A stretch of DNA of 64,000 nt. Source: Sycon ciliatum. Taxonomy: Eukaryota > Porifera > Calcarea > Leucosolenida > Sycettidae. The first letter of the stretch is position 1. Each line of letters opens with the position of its first letter. A program made the translations under genes and the position numbers. Below the pieces are notes generated by a model. That model was not told where the DNA came from, did no database searches, and saw nothing but the letters and a program-made list of their open reading frames with translations. The stretch lies in contig NC_088655.1 of NCBI RefSeq assembly GCF_964019385.1, forward strand, positions 25,851,864 through 25,915,863. Reading direction: 5' to 3'. Below, piece after piece: positions 22,248-33,075 of the stretch.

Positions 22248-22315
22248 CGCCAAAGCGTAACTTACGCTTCCGCCGTTGCCGAGGCAACGGCGGAAGCGTA
22301 AGTTACGCTTTGGCG
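22248..22315. repeat. 68-bp near-perfect palindrome upstream of protease
   Basis: Two perfect 33-base arms (22248-22280 and 22283-22315) face each other around the dinucleotide GA. The arm begins CGCCAAAGCGTAACTTACGC. Its edge is about 165 bases upstream of the protease ATG. It may be a cruciform-forming foldback insertion or a promoter element. Confidence 0.95.
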
Positions 22316-22478
22316 CATGGCGGAACTGCCAAAAAAAGTGCATGTGTGACCGGTGCCGGCGGTGGTGTTTCTCACCACTGCACCGGCACATGGTAACGCG
22401 AACGTGCAAGCTTTTGTTATCGGCACAGCCAGCTAGCTGCAGGGAGTCGTGAACTGGGCGCTGACCTGAACTAGCATA

Positions 22479-23448
22479 ATGGCGGAGGGGCAATCTTCTG
22501 CCATGGCCCAACCAGGCGCGAGTATGGCTACAGCTGCAGAGATAGAGCCGCAACATTGCCTAACGCCGGGCAAGGACGAGCGAGTGACCGTGGCCGAGCC
22601 ATCCGCTGAAACGGCCAGTCCCTTTCATTCCATATTTGCTCTGGCGGTCGGCTGCGGCCATTGCGACAAAGCAACGGGGAAATCTTATCAAGGAACGTGC
22701 TTCCTACTCAGCGATCTGAACAGTGCAGCTACCAAGGATTACATCATCTTCGCCACTGCCGCACATAATCTGGTCTGCAACGATTGCGGCGACTGGCTCT
22801 GGGTACGAATCTACAAAGATCTCTCCGCGCCTCCCCTGACCAGCGAAAAGATATCCCGCAAGAACGATCATGGCGGGTTGATCGTTCCTAACTGGTACAA
22901 GGAACACGCCACGGAGAAGACTAACGAGCTATTTCTACACGACTATGGGATAATAGCGGTCAAGACGAGCAAAGTTAGTCCGTTGGTGAAATGGGCAGAT
23001 AAAAAGCTTGGCGTTGCACCTCAGTGCAAGAAGGAGGAAGGCGTCCGCATGTGCGGATACCCAGTCTACACCTGCTATGGTGGCATAGAAGAGACGGCCA
23101 AGGATTGCAAATACTGGGTTAAGGAGGACCGCCTTGCTACGTTTGCAAACCACGACCATCAGCTTCACTACTTTGTTGATGCTACCGGTGGGCAAAGTGG
23201 CTCGCCCGTCTTCCGTCTGCCCAAAGAAGACGAAGCTGAGACGGCCTCTGCTACTGGCTATGTTGTAGGGATTCACGTCGGCGGTGGTAAAAAGCATAAT
23301 ACCGCTGTGAAGCTCCGGGACGAGCGTAAATGCGACACAACGCCAATGGCGGACCTCCGAAAATGGGCGAATGATCCATCGAAATTCTTACCTGAAGAAA
23401 ATGTTGCAGTTGCAGAAAATGTTGCAGTTGTTTGTTCCCAGAAATCAG
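22479..23448 (+). CDS. V8-like (S1B) serine protease, first exon
   Basis: The frame opens at an ATG in a good context (AGCATAATGGCGG) and encodes a trypsin-fold peptidase of the glutamyl-endopeptidase type. The catalytic residues are visible: His96 in FATAAHN, Asp155 in FLHDYGII and Ser240 in TGGQSGSPVF. GIHVGGG (264-270) resembles the S1-pocket strand of V8-type enzymes whose His binds a P1 Glu, so acidic-residue specificity is inferred. There is no signal peptide or membrane helix, so it should be cytosolic. After Ser319-Gln-Lys-Ser the sequence CAG|GTAAGG is a strong phase-1 splice donor at 23448/23449. Reading on unspliced gives a short tail and stop at 23525. A same-strand phase-1 CARD acceptor lies at 29479, so a protease-CARD protein is possible but unproven. 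Many S1B relatives are bacterial; here the gene is embedded in animal DNA. Confidence 0.85.
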
Positions 23449-23525
23449 GTAAGGGGCTGTCCGAGGTTACCGATTGTTTTGTCAAAGTGAAACGTGTTAA
23501 GTGTTATCAGCCCCAGCATACCTAG

Positions 23526-24017
23526 CCACTCTTCCTGCAGGTAAAAAAAGTCGAACAAAATATTCATTTCAATATTCGACGCCCAATAGTAGCTAGTAAC
23601 AGTGGCCTGTCCCTAAGCACATAACATGTGTGTTGCTATGGTTACATGCTGGGCAATTCGGGCTGTCCAAGTCTCCACCCTGTCACTTGCGTTTCTTGGC
23701 CCGTTCTGCACTGGATGTTCTAGCATGAATTCAGAAGCTGTTCAGGGCTGCCAGGTCATGGCAGTCTATCTGAGTCTGACGTAAACCTTATTTTCCAAGC
23801 ACTTTCGGTAGGCTGCTCTAGTGCGGCTGCATTGCGCATCGCTCGCTACATTCCGTAGTTAGAGCACTCTGGCGCTAGGACAACAAGCTAACTTAATGTC
23901 TGTGGTGCCACCTTTTCACCGTGGCTGGTAGCTCGGCTTACTTACAGCTCGTAGCTGGACTGACGGGGCCCTTATGGCCAAAACAGCTTGCTGTCTATAG
24001 CATTGGGTAGATGTAAT
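23526..24017. other. Downstream of protease, no feature seen
   Basis: If the donor at 23449 is used this is intron. No coding, repeat or RNA gene is recognised. Confidence 0.5.
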
Positions 24018-24060
24018 GTGTGTGTGTGTGTGTGTGTGTGCGTGTGGGGGGGGGGGGGGC

Positions 24061-24098
<38 letters not shown>

Positions 24099-24128
24099 GT
24101 GTGTGTGTGTGTGTGCGCGTGTGGGTGT
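24018..24128. repeat. (TG)n tract with G run
   Basis: TG repeats are interrupted by a run of about 13 G at 24047-24059. Confidence 0.95.
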
Positions 24129-24479
24129 GCATAGTATTAAGGTGATGATGCAGATTTTAATGGGTGCACACAGCTTCGTACTACCGCTCAATCTATGCTG
24201 CTATGTGTGATAGTGCTGTTGCTGCATGCTGTGATGTTTTGGTGCGGGATACGATCACGTCGCGGCGACCATGTCTCCCAAACAACATAGTGCATGCACG
24301 CGTGATACTCTATGCGACTGGGCACTCTACTTGACATTGAACGTGATCCATGCGTGGCGCTCGCCTTCGATGTGGGCGGCGTGCGATGTGGCGCTCACCG
24401 TGGATTTTGTGTGTGGCGCTCAACGTGGGCGACATGCGACGTTCACTCGACGCGATATTCGACGTGAATTGCTAGAGCT

Positions 24480-24790
24480 CGCCTCCCTATTAATTTCAAT
24501 CCGTTCTGTGTGCGAATCATTCTTGTATGCTCGTTAGTGTTTCGCCCTCCCACCTCCCGTTTCTCTTCACTCATTTACTTTGATAAAGTGGATAAAAGTG
24601 GTGTTTTCCACGCTCATTTCCGGCTACTCTGGGCCCTCGGTCGCCATCCCTCGGATGCAGACTCTTGTACATACTTGTCTCCGCCAAGACTCTGCTCCGG
24701 CAGTGTCCACCCATATCTCTCCGTAGCCTCTCACTCCGCTGGCCGGCACTCCCCGTACCGCAAGTTGCTGTGTGTTGCAGGTAATGTGTG
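24480..24790 (+). repeat. Diverged dispersed repeat, copy 1
   Basis: It matches 25830-26530 in blocks, for example TCCGTAGCCTCTCACTCC and the GTACTTTGATAAAGT-like segment. It holds no recognisable coding. Confidence 0.65.
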
Positions 24791-24821
24791 TACATGTATG
24801 TGTGTATGTTCAAGTTGACAA

Positions 24822-24825
24822 CTGT

Positions 24826-24859
<34 letters not shown>

Positions 24860-25242
24860 CGCGTGTGCATGTGTGTTTGTGTGTACGTGTGTGTGTGCAC
24901 GCGCGCGCGCGCGCTGCACCTGTGTGTGTGTGCACGCGTATTCTGACATACGCGTATGTTTTGCTGTCCAGTCAAGCCCGGGGTCAGGCCGTCGGAACAG
25001 AACGGTTTGCATGGTGGTCGACCGCAACTAGTTATGTGAGTATTTGTGATACACGAAACAATAGCAGGCGGTCATGGTCTCAAGAATGCGAAGAAAAAAC
25101 TCAAGTGACTTCAAAAAGATTGGGGGATCATTCACAACGTACTTACACACATACACACATACACACACATACACACGTACACACACACACACACACATAC
25201 ACACGTACACACACGTACACACACACACACACCATGTACCAT
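24822..25242. repeat. TG/CG and CA microsatellites
   Basis: A TG/CG-alternating tract at about 24822-24945 (potentially Z-DNA forming) and a CA/CACATA tract at 25141-25242 flank about 190 bases of unique sequence. Confidence 0.9.
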
Positions 25243-25829
25243 GTATACGCCCGTCGCAAGAGAAGATCTGATTCTGAATGAAACAGATCAAGACAAGCGC
25301 CAGATAACTGTCTAATCCACACAACTGGCGAAGCCATGTGAATCGACCCCCAATGCATACCTGGTCTACACCTGACGGAGCACATCAGACGTTCGCAATA
25401 CCGCTGCATGCCTGCTGACACGTGACCGCATCAGCGTACCATATGTGGTCACGTGTGTTGTACGTCACGGTAACCTCGCCCACCAAACAATAGTATAATA
25501 ATTGGCGCAGGCGACATGAAGCTTCCTTCGACATGGCGTTCTACATCATGGTGTAGTGTCTCAGCTAGAGACGGGGTTCGGTTTATTCTATGATTGATTG
25601 CATGGAGACTAGAAGAAGACCAACTACAATTGCAAGTAAATTATGTCAACGGAACAAGAACAAGGAGACCCGTGTGCCAATTCAAAAAGGCAGACAGACA
25701 AAAATGATCTGCGCATGGTTTAACGTCAATACGATAATGATGACGTGAGAAATGTCCATGAGTGTATCATCAGCACATACACTACACATGGCATTCGACG
25801 TGTCACTCAACAAGGCAGGGGGGACGTTC
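25243..25829. other. No feature seen
   Basis: Unique-looking sequence with no coding that I can support. Confidence 0.45.
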
Positions 25830-26540
25830 TTCTTCCCTCCTTCGATCCGTTCTGTGTTCGACTAGTCTGGCCAGATCTCTGGGTTTTCACCCACCCACCT
25901 GACCTCCCACTTGCACATCACTCATGTACTTTGATTAAGTACGTAATGGGTGCTGGCTAGGCATAGCCCGATTTTGCTAGCAATTCTGCTAGCGTAATAT
26001 CGAAGAATTTTGAAAGGGAATTTGCTGGCAAAACGGAGCGAAATATCGGTGCGTTCGCTGGAAATTGGGAGATTTTAAACTTACATGTATACAGTACATG
26101 TGACTCATTTTCGCACAGTTTTACCGACACGTGATTCACTTTTTCTCATTTTTGCCAACACTTGACCCGCTCTCGCCGAGTCTCGGTCAGTTTTCCCACA
26201 CGTGACAAATATTTTGGAGCAAAAAGGAAGCAAAATATCGAGTGGCCTGGAAAAATGCAACGCAAAAATATCGACGATGAGCCAGCCAAATGTTGCGGCA
26301 GAATATCGAAGCTTCACTGGCAAAATCGGGCTTTGCCTAATGCTGGCCACTCCCAATTCCGGCTACTCAGAGCTGTGGTCTGTGTCTCTAGGACGTGACT
26401 ACCGCTCTTGGGTCCGCCAAGATACCTGCTTCGGCAGTGAGTATCTGGCTGACCTGTTAATCTCTCTCCGTAGCCTCTCACTCCACTGGCCATCATTGCC
26501 CGTGCCGCCAGCAGCTGTGTGTTGTACCATAGTTGCCGGA
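25830..26540 (+). repeat. Diverged dispersed repeat, copy 2, split by a MITE
   Basis: Related to 24480-24790. The homology breaks at the MITE at 25960-26337 and resumes after it. Confidence 0.65.
25960..26337. mobile_element. MITE with TA target duplication
   Basis: The ends GGCATAGCCCGATTTTGC and GCAAAATCGGGCTTTGCC are inverted repeats with one mismatch. TA flanks both sides (25958-25959, 26338-26339). The 378 bases carry several internal AATATCG motifs and no coding. The split homology of the host repeat supports insertion. Confidence 0.88.
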
Positions 26541-27565
26541 GCATAGTGTGCACTTTGGAGGTACTTCCTCCGTTAACAAAAACTTCGTGATGGATTTTGA
26601 TGGATAAGAAAACGCTTAGAACAGGTCAAGAACAGTTTGTATCGACTGCAAATCACTGGACAAAGGCGATTCAGCCTATGTACAGCGTCTTTACAAGAGA
26701 AACTGTTGGCGGAATGAGCATAGATAGAGTTCAGTTTGCGTCGCTTTCACTGGACTCATTTTTGACCCTGCGTCGCTGTCGTCATCTCTCAAGTCGTTGT
26801 TCAGGTTGTTTCAGCCTTGCCTCGGCTTCTTTGATCACACTCCGCTGATCTTGATGTCGCCGTCGTTCAAGTAAGTACTCAGTAATCCGCGATATGCGTG
26901 TTCAAACAAAATGGCGTCACGATTTATTGAAAGCGGTACAGTTGGTGGTACGAGTGTTCAAAACCATTTGAACTACTTCATACTGTTAATCTTCTTTTTG
27001 ACATGCTCTCTTTCCATCGTCCTTAGCTGTTGTTTGTTGTGAGCTGTTGTGGCTTTCTCCTATACCTCTGGGGGATGCCAAGTGATGGTGTTGAGAGGCT
27101 GGTGATGGCTGTGAGCGCGAGTTTGCCGATCGGCGGCGTCCTCGCTATAGCGATGAAAATACTAGTTACTGCGCACCTGGCAGATATCACAACACGTCGG
27201 AGCGTCCAGGAGCAAACAAATCTTGGGTTTTCACTGGTATCTAGTTCCTCCAGCATCGTGTAGCCCACCGTTGGTGAATGGCTGTCCAGAAAGGTTGAAC
27301 CTAGTCTTCTGCAGCCTCTCGCAGTCCTGCGAGGCACTCTGAGTACGCCTGCCATGTATTGTACAAATAAAACTCACGAAGTAGTGGACTCTGCAGTGAT
27401 GAAGTCTATCCTGTATGCTGCAAAAGACGCAGGAAATGTGACGCTGTGTGAGGACCATCCCAAGTGCATGGAAACTTGAACTGACATGCACAAGCAGTCG
27501 CCCGTCACTTCTGTTTGTGTGTAGTCTGCCACTCAGGACTCAGCACTCTGGTGTTTGGATCACTA
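26541..27565. other. Mostly unexplained; possible membrane exon
   Basis: A plus-strand frame (about 27015-27263) follows a possible acceptor (CGTCCTTAG at 27027). It encodes two hydrophobic stretches, including FVVSCCGFLLYLWG and ASLPIGGVLAIAMKILV. It could be an exon of a membrane protein, but I recognise no family. The rest is featureless. Confidence 0.25.
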
Positions 27566-27775
27566 CTGTATAAGCAGAAATATTCGTCTGCAATTTAATT
27601 GCGTCTTTTTCGTGCAATGAGCTTTTGGACTAAATTAAATGCCGGACTAGTGTCGATTTGTCCAGCTTTTCAATACACACACTCTTATGATCCATGGACG
27701 AAATTTACAACCGGACAAACTCCCTTTCTTTGGAGTTGGACGAAATTATTGACCGACGAAATTTTCTGCATGTCA
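27566..27775 (+). mobile_element. MITE family 'GCAGAAATATTCGTC', copy 1
   Basis: About 210 bases closely match 44873-45085 (same strand) and 45253-45445 (inverted). The start AAGCAGAAATATTCGTC and the end GACGAAATTTTCTGC are imperfect inverted repeats. Confidence 0.75.
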
Positions 27776-28224
27776 AGTAGATCAAACTGCCTCTACTGGC
27801 CATGAATGCACGTAACATTTTCATGCATCTTCAACCTCTTCTTGATGCTGATTAAAAATGGGATGTTGAGCCAATAGTGTTACTTTAAAAAGAAAGAAGA
27901 AAGGGCCGATAAGTATACATCTCGTTACCCTGGTGGACTGTTAGTCATAACTCGTAACTTATAGGTACGTTCTCTTTTCTCCTTTGTGCATTCTACTTTC
28001 AGTAGCGGACCGGAGGAACCCAAGAAGATGTGTAAGCCTTGCAGCATTATGTGGTTCACTATGTCATGCTGAGCGCTATGCTAGAGCAATATTGATATAT
28101 GGAGTGTGTGTTATTTTAGTTGAATCGATGTGTGTGTGTGTGTGTGTGTGCGTGCGTGCGCGTGTGTGTGTGTGTTTGTGTGGGTGGGTGTGTGGGTGTG
28201 TGTGTGTGTGTGTGGTGAGTGTGT

Positions 28225-28272
<48 letters not shown>

Positions 28273-28895
28273 TGTGTGTGCGTGCATACATGCGCGTTTG
28301 TGTGTGTGTGTGTGCGCGCGTGCGCGTGCTTGTGTGTGTGTGCGCGCAGATTGTTTTAGTAGTTTTTAGTACTGTCAGTATTACTCGCTCATGTAGTGGT
28401 TCATCTGACCAGCTACAACCTCCTAGCTGGCACAATTTGCCATTGCACACATTGCTAAATGTGCTGTAGACAGTACAGTGGTGAAACACGCCAGGGGCAT
28501 TGGAAGGTATCCTACATTTGTATGCCTATGAAAAGACCCACGAAAAGGCTCTCCATCTGGGAAAGCCGAAAGGTTTTGATAAATTGTGCCAAAATAGCCT
28601 ACTGTATATCAACGAATTTTGGCCGGTGAGAAACTTTGGCGGATCTCGAATTGAAACTTTTTCGGCCATCATCAAACTTTGGCCGATTGGGGTTTAGACA
28701 GAAACGATCGGTAGCTGTTGCTTTCACATGCAGCCATGCCTCTTTAATGCATGATTTCCCTTGGTGACAAACTTTGGCCTGCAACTTACTTTGGCCAGTT
28801 GGTACCAATCAGCGAAATGATATCGCCAGCGAAAATAAGTTGCTTTACAGTACAAGATTTCATTGCTCCAATAATCACTATTTAAACTTATTGTT
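27776..28895. other. No gene; (TG)n tract
   Basis: Bases 28128-28350 are a long interrupted TG/CG microsatellite. The remainder shows no gene. AACTTTGGC-type motifs on both strands at 28616-28800 suggest a degraded MITE. Confidence 0.5.
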
Positions 28896-29093
28896 TTGAC
28901 TTTGGCCGCACCTGCCGCACCGGTTCCGATGCCCCTGCAAGCGGTCCAGCGTATCACTGCGGGGCCCGGCGATTCAGTTGTTAACCTGTTCAATGCACAG
29001 GCTTGTGTTCATCAGAAGCGGGCGCTTGCACGTTTGCAGAGCTGCATGATGGACAAAGTCCAGGCCAGGCCTGTTCCTAGTGTCGGATGTTAG
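28896..29093 (+). other. Duplicated linker segment before CARD exon
   Basis: This stretch is nearly repeated at 45443-45650, in both cases a few hundred bases upstream of a CARD exon. An open frame is shared by both copies, starting TLAAPAAPVPMPLQAVQRI here and TLATPAAPVPMPLQAVRRI there, but the second copy stops early at a TAG. It may be a linker exon, yet this copy has no obvious splice acceptor. Untranslated or repeat sequence is equally possible. Confidence 0.35.
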
Positions 29094-29478
29094 GGCACTC
29101 AACTCTCTCCTACACCAGGAGGATGGGGAGGGGGGGGGGGGCTCTTGTACAGGCTAATCCTGCATGGCAGAGTTACTTGCTATCTCTACTCTGCCAGCAG
29201 ATCCTGCGTTTCACCGTGTTGTCACCTAGCCATTCAGAACCTAATTTATTCTTCATATCGCGCTTTGGGAAACGCTTTGCAATGCGCCGTCGAAGCTTGA
29301 TTCATTCTTCGTATCGCACTTGGGGAAACACTTTGCCGATATGCACTGCAACCACTGTGTGACGGCCGGTTATTAATAAGTCTAACTCCAGTGAGCTTTA
29401 TCGTGAAGTTGTCATTATTCTGTGTTCAGTGCATCCTGCATGGCTGCTTGCATGCTCTTTTCATTGATGTTTATGCAG

Positions 29479-29771
29479 TCTATGATGACCCATTCGACCA
29501 CCCCGACTATGTGGCGAAAATCGACGTGCCATTGAAAGATCTTGACGGTGTCGAGTTAAGGCAGAGGTTGCAGAAGAAGGGATTACTAACCAAGAGCCAA
29601 GTGAAGAGGTTGGAGAAGATGTCGAGCGAAACGCATAACAACGAGTTGATCGGGTGGATTCAGTCGTCACGTCGCCATGGATATGTTAAGCTGTGCGAGG
29701 TTATTCAGGAGTGGACAGTTGTTGACCCAGAACTGTTGAAAGACATGAACAACCTGCTGCAACCCGAGTGA
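29479..29771 (+). CDS. CARD-domain terminal exon (copy B)
   Basis: The exon begins after the acceptor GATGTTTATGCAG (phase 1) and ends at a TGA. Its roughly 97 residues include PLKDLDGVELRQRLQKKGLL, TKSQVKRLEKM, NNELIGWIQSSRRHGY and KLCEVIQEWTVVDPELLKDM, a spacing of helices and hydrophobics like a caspase-recruitment domain. CARDs pair homotypically to assemble innate-immune and cell-death complexes in the cytosol. A near-identical exon is at 52595-52878. The phase-1 start is compatible with the phase-1 donor of the S1B protease exon at 23448. The family call rests on pattern recognition, not on a profile search; another death-fold class is the alternative. Confidence 0.65.
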
Positions 29772-30679
29772 CGTGTGAAAAAGGTACGCAATCCCTGTCA
29801 CGGTCCATTGGAAACGTGCTCCTATGTCTTTCTAGTACATTCTACATGCTCGGAACGCACGTGCGTTTGGAGCCGAGAGACTTTCTGAATCTCACTCCCT
29901 CGTGCACAGCCTGGTGTATATTATACAGATGTTTGAATCTGTGCGGCTCTCCCCTATCCAAAGCAACCGCTTTGTTTCCACTTGGTTGCGAGTTGTTGTT
30001 TCTCGCCAGTCTGTCCGCACATTACGCAATGCCAGTAGTAAAACAGTACATGAGTGGACACTGTTGACGGTCGAGAGGCTGGACGGCGTTGGGTATTGCA
30101 ATAACTGTCTTTTTTTCGGCAAAAAGATTCATAGGGCTGGCCGTGTAATCGGCATTTTGACATGTTGCTTCTTGGAGACTATTCTGTTCTTCTGTCTGAT
30201 AGCATTGTTGTGTCCTAGAAAACCGCTCATACGTATGTGTATAATTTGTTATCGCATAGAGGGTCAAGCCTTTGGCTTTGTGCGGTATCCCTGGTAACAG
30301 GGCATGCCTGAAATTGTCGTCTCAGTTGTCAATGAATGGGATTTTCGGTCTTTGACCTTTTTGCTGGTGAGCTGATCTCCTCACCTCCCACCTCCCACCG
30401 CTTCGGGAGCTGCATCTGCGCCTTGACCCTTGAAGGGTGGTGGTGTTCCTACGGATGCGGAAAACTCGGCCTCTAACAGTTAGCCGAGTCTGACTCGAAC
30501 CGTGAATTAAAAAAAAGAAATTTGCCATGCAGTGTACAGTATACATTGTTGTGTTGTTCACGTCATGGCTGTCCCGCTCTAATACTCACTACACTGGTGG
30601 CGACTGAAATCCGACCCCAGCTCGGTGCACTCACATTGATTCCAAAAACAAACCAGCACACGTTTCTACACTGCCAAGA
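29772..30679 (+). repeat. 3' flank of CARD exon, shared with copy C
   Basis: This region matches 52879-53740 with small gaps and links the CARD exon to the hairpin/TTC/satellite unit. It is presumably 3' UTR and flank. No independent gene is recognised. Confidence 0.8.
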
Positions 30680-30859
30680 GACCACTACTGTGTGTTCAAA
30701 AGTATTGACCTCTGGTTTCAAAAAAGAACCTTGGGCCAGCATTTATACCACATAATCTGTGATCATTTTGTGCATAACAATTTTCCGAAAATGGACGTGT
30801 GTTATCCAATCGCCTAGAAAGTTAGTAGGTTTCAAATTCAAAAAGGGGCAGAGCTTACC

Positions 30860-31013
30860 ACACAGGGCAGAACAACATAGACCAAAAATCCTTCTCGTGA
30901 CTCCGATTTTCGTGTTTCAAAAAACACTCATCATTCGTCTGATGAGTGTTTTTTGAAACACGAAACTCGGAGTCACGAGAAGGATTTTTGGTCTCTGTTG
31001 TTCTGCCCTGTGT
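30860..31013. repeat. Long hairpin in copy B
   Basis: Same structure as 181-334. Confidence 0.85.
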
Positions 31014-31373
31014 ACGTTTAGTACAAGTAGTTATTGCTGCGTCTTGTTGTTTTCTTGTTTATGGACACAGGATGATGGTGATGATGGTGATGGTGGCCAT
31101 GATTGATGAACACTGGATCGCGGCGAGAATTTGTTCTGTCTGTCTCTCTCTCTCTTCCTGTGAGTCCTTCTGTCTGTCTGCCGGTACGTCTTTCTGTCCG
31201 TTTTTCTGCTTCACCTCAGACTCTAGACTGAGCTCTCTCCTTCACTTTCTCTCACTCTCGCTTGCTCTTGCTCTCACCCAGTCTCTCGCTCCCACTCACT
31301 CATTAAGTCGCGATATTCTTCATTTGCCTCCTGCATTCGCTATCGTAAGCACTACTTCCTTTGAGTATGCCTT

Positions 31374-31584
31374 TCTTCTTCTTCTTCTTCTTCTTCTTCT
31401 TCTTCTTCTTCTTCTTCTTCTTCTTCTTCTTCTTCTTCTTCTTCTTCTTCTTCTTCTTCTTCTTCTTCTTCTTCTTCTTCTTCTTCTTCTTCTTCTTCTT
31501 CTTCTTCTTCTTCTTCTTCTTCTTCTTCTTCTTCTTCTTCTTCTTCTTCTTCTTCTTCTTCTTCTTCTTCTTCTTCTTCTTCTC
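31374..31584. repeat. (TTC)n expansion, about 70 units
   Basis: Pure TTC/GAA tract, slightly longer than in copy A. Confidence 0.97.
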
Positions 31585-32514
31585 GGCCTTTCAATTGCTA
31601 CATGACGGGCTAGAGACTGCTCTCCTTTAGCTTCTACCTAGCTCCTTTTATTGGTACATGATCACAAAGTATTTTTTCACTCCTTAGCAGTGCAGCACCA
31701 TGGGCCCCGCGTGCTGGGGCAAAGAGGCACGGAACCAGAATGCTGGATTTCCCCGCGCGTGCCCTTCGCTCCATGCACAGTACCTGACCCATGTGTAGAG
31801 TCTAGATAGATTGTCTGAGTTGTGTTGAATTGTCATTCAATTTCTTTTTATTCTCAAAAACATATTATCTCTACATTCTACCTCGGTGACTTAGAACCTC
31901 GCTTTAGGTCCGTATTTGACTATTTGAGCTTAGACACTGCTGGAAAAGCAGTGCACTAGTCCGACGTCATCATGTCGAATAGCGGAACTTTTTTTTAATT
32001 CTTTTCCGGTTGAACCGGTATGCTCATAGAATTATCAGCTTCTGCGCGGCCTCATTTCTGCCTATCCTTCTACATTTTGGCTGCCCTTTTTCACTTTTTG
32101 CAATGCTTTTTCAAAGGGCGACTTCTTTAATTTTTCTAAGGAAGTGCTGTTTTCACAGCAGCCATTTTCACAAATAATTGCTGTTGCCGGTTGAACCGGT
32201 ATGCGTAATCACATTCTGCTCGTTTTTTATTCCTGCACTTGCTTTTCATTTTTACTGTTTCTTTGCCTTCGTACTTCTATTTTCAAAGCACCTTTTATTT
32301 CATTTTTCAAGGCACCGCAATTTCCAAAGCAGCCATTTATATATATGATTTTCTACTTTCCTAGCACTGCCACATGGTATCTTCAAACTGCAAATCTCTC
32401 ACCCTAGATTCATTCATCTTGGGGAAAGGAGGGGATGTGACTCTCTCGTTTTCACGTGGACATTGAGATTGTTACAGTGGCCTGCATGTACCGTTCTTTT
32501 GCGCACGACACACA

Positions 32515-33075
32515 GTGACCCGGTTGAGAGGGTGTGTGTACAGCATGGTGATTAGTGACCCGGTTGAGAGGGTGTGTGTACAGCATGGTGATTAGTGACC
32601 TGGTTGAGAGGGTGTGTGTACAGCATGGTGATTAGTGACCCGGTTGAGAGGGTGTGTGTACAGCATGGTGATTAGTGACCCGGTTGAGAGGGTGTGTGTA
32701 CAGCATGGTGATTAGTGACCTGGTTGAGAGGGTGTGTGTACAGCATGGTGATTAGTGACCCAGTTGAGAGGGTGTGTGTACAGCATGGTGATTAGTGACC
32801 CGGTTGAGAGGGTGTGTGTACAGCATGGTGATTAGTGACCTGGTTGAGAGGGTGTGTGCACAGCATGGTGATTAGTGACCTGGTTGAGAGGGTGTGTGTA
32901 CAGCATGGTGATTAGTGACCCGGTTGAGACGGTGTGTGTACAGCATGGTGATTAGTGACCCGGTTGAGAGGGTGTGTGTACAGCATGGTGATTAGTGACC
33001 TGGTTGAGACGGTGTGTGTACAGCATGGTGATTAGTGACCTGGTTGAGACGGTGTGTGTACAGCATGGTGATTAG
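32515..33075 (+). repeat. 40-bp satellite array B, left part
   Basis: About 14 monomers of the same unit as array A, interrupted by the LINE at 33076. Confidence 0.97.

Larger units (their letters stand above)
30680..32514 (+). repeat. Segmental repeat unit, copy B
   Basis: Near-identical to copy A, offset by 30679 until the TTC tract, with only scattered substitutions and a longer TTC run. It lacks the copy-A insert at 1673-1773. It leads into a 40-bp satellite. Confidence 0.95.

Noticed and set aside
24731..25281. Cys/Val- and His/Thr-rich proteins
   Set aside because: Translations of TG/CA microsatellites; the same applies at 8066-8467, 9021-9408, 28076-28489 and 43165-43594.
27023..27355. 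Minus-strand 110-residue frame
   Set aside because: Overlaps the plus-strand hydrophobic frame and shows no recognisable domain; neither is certain.
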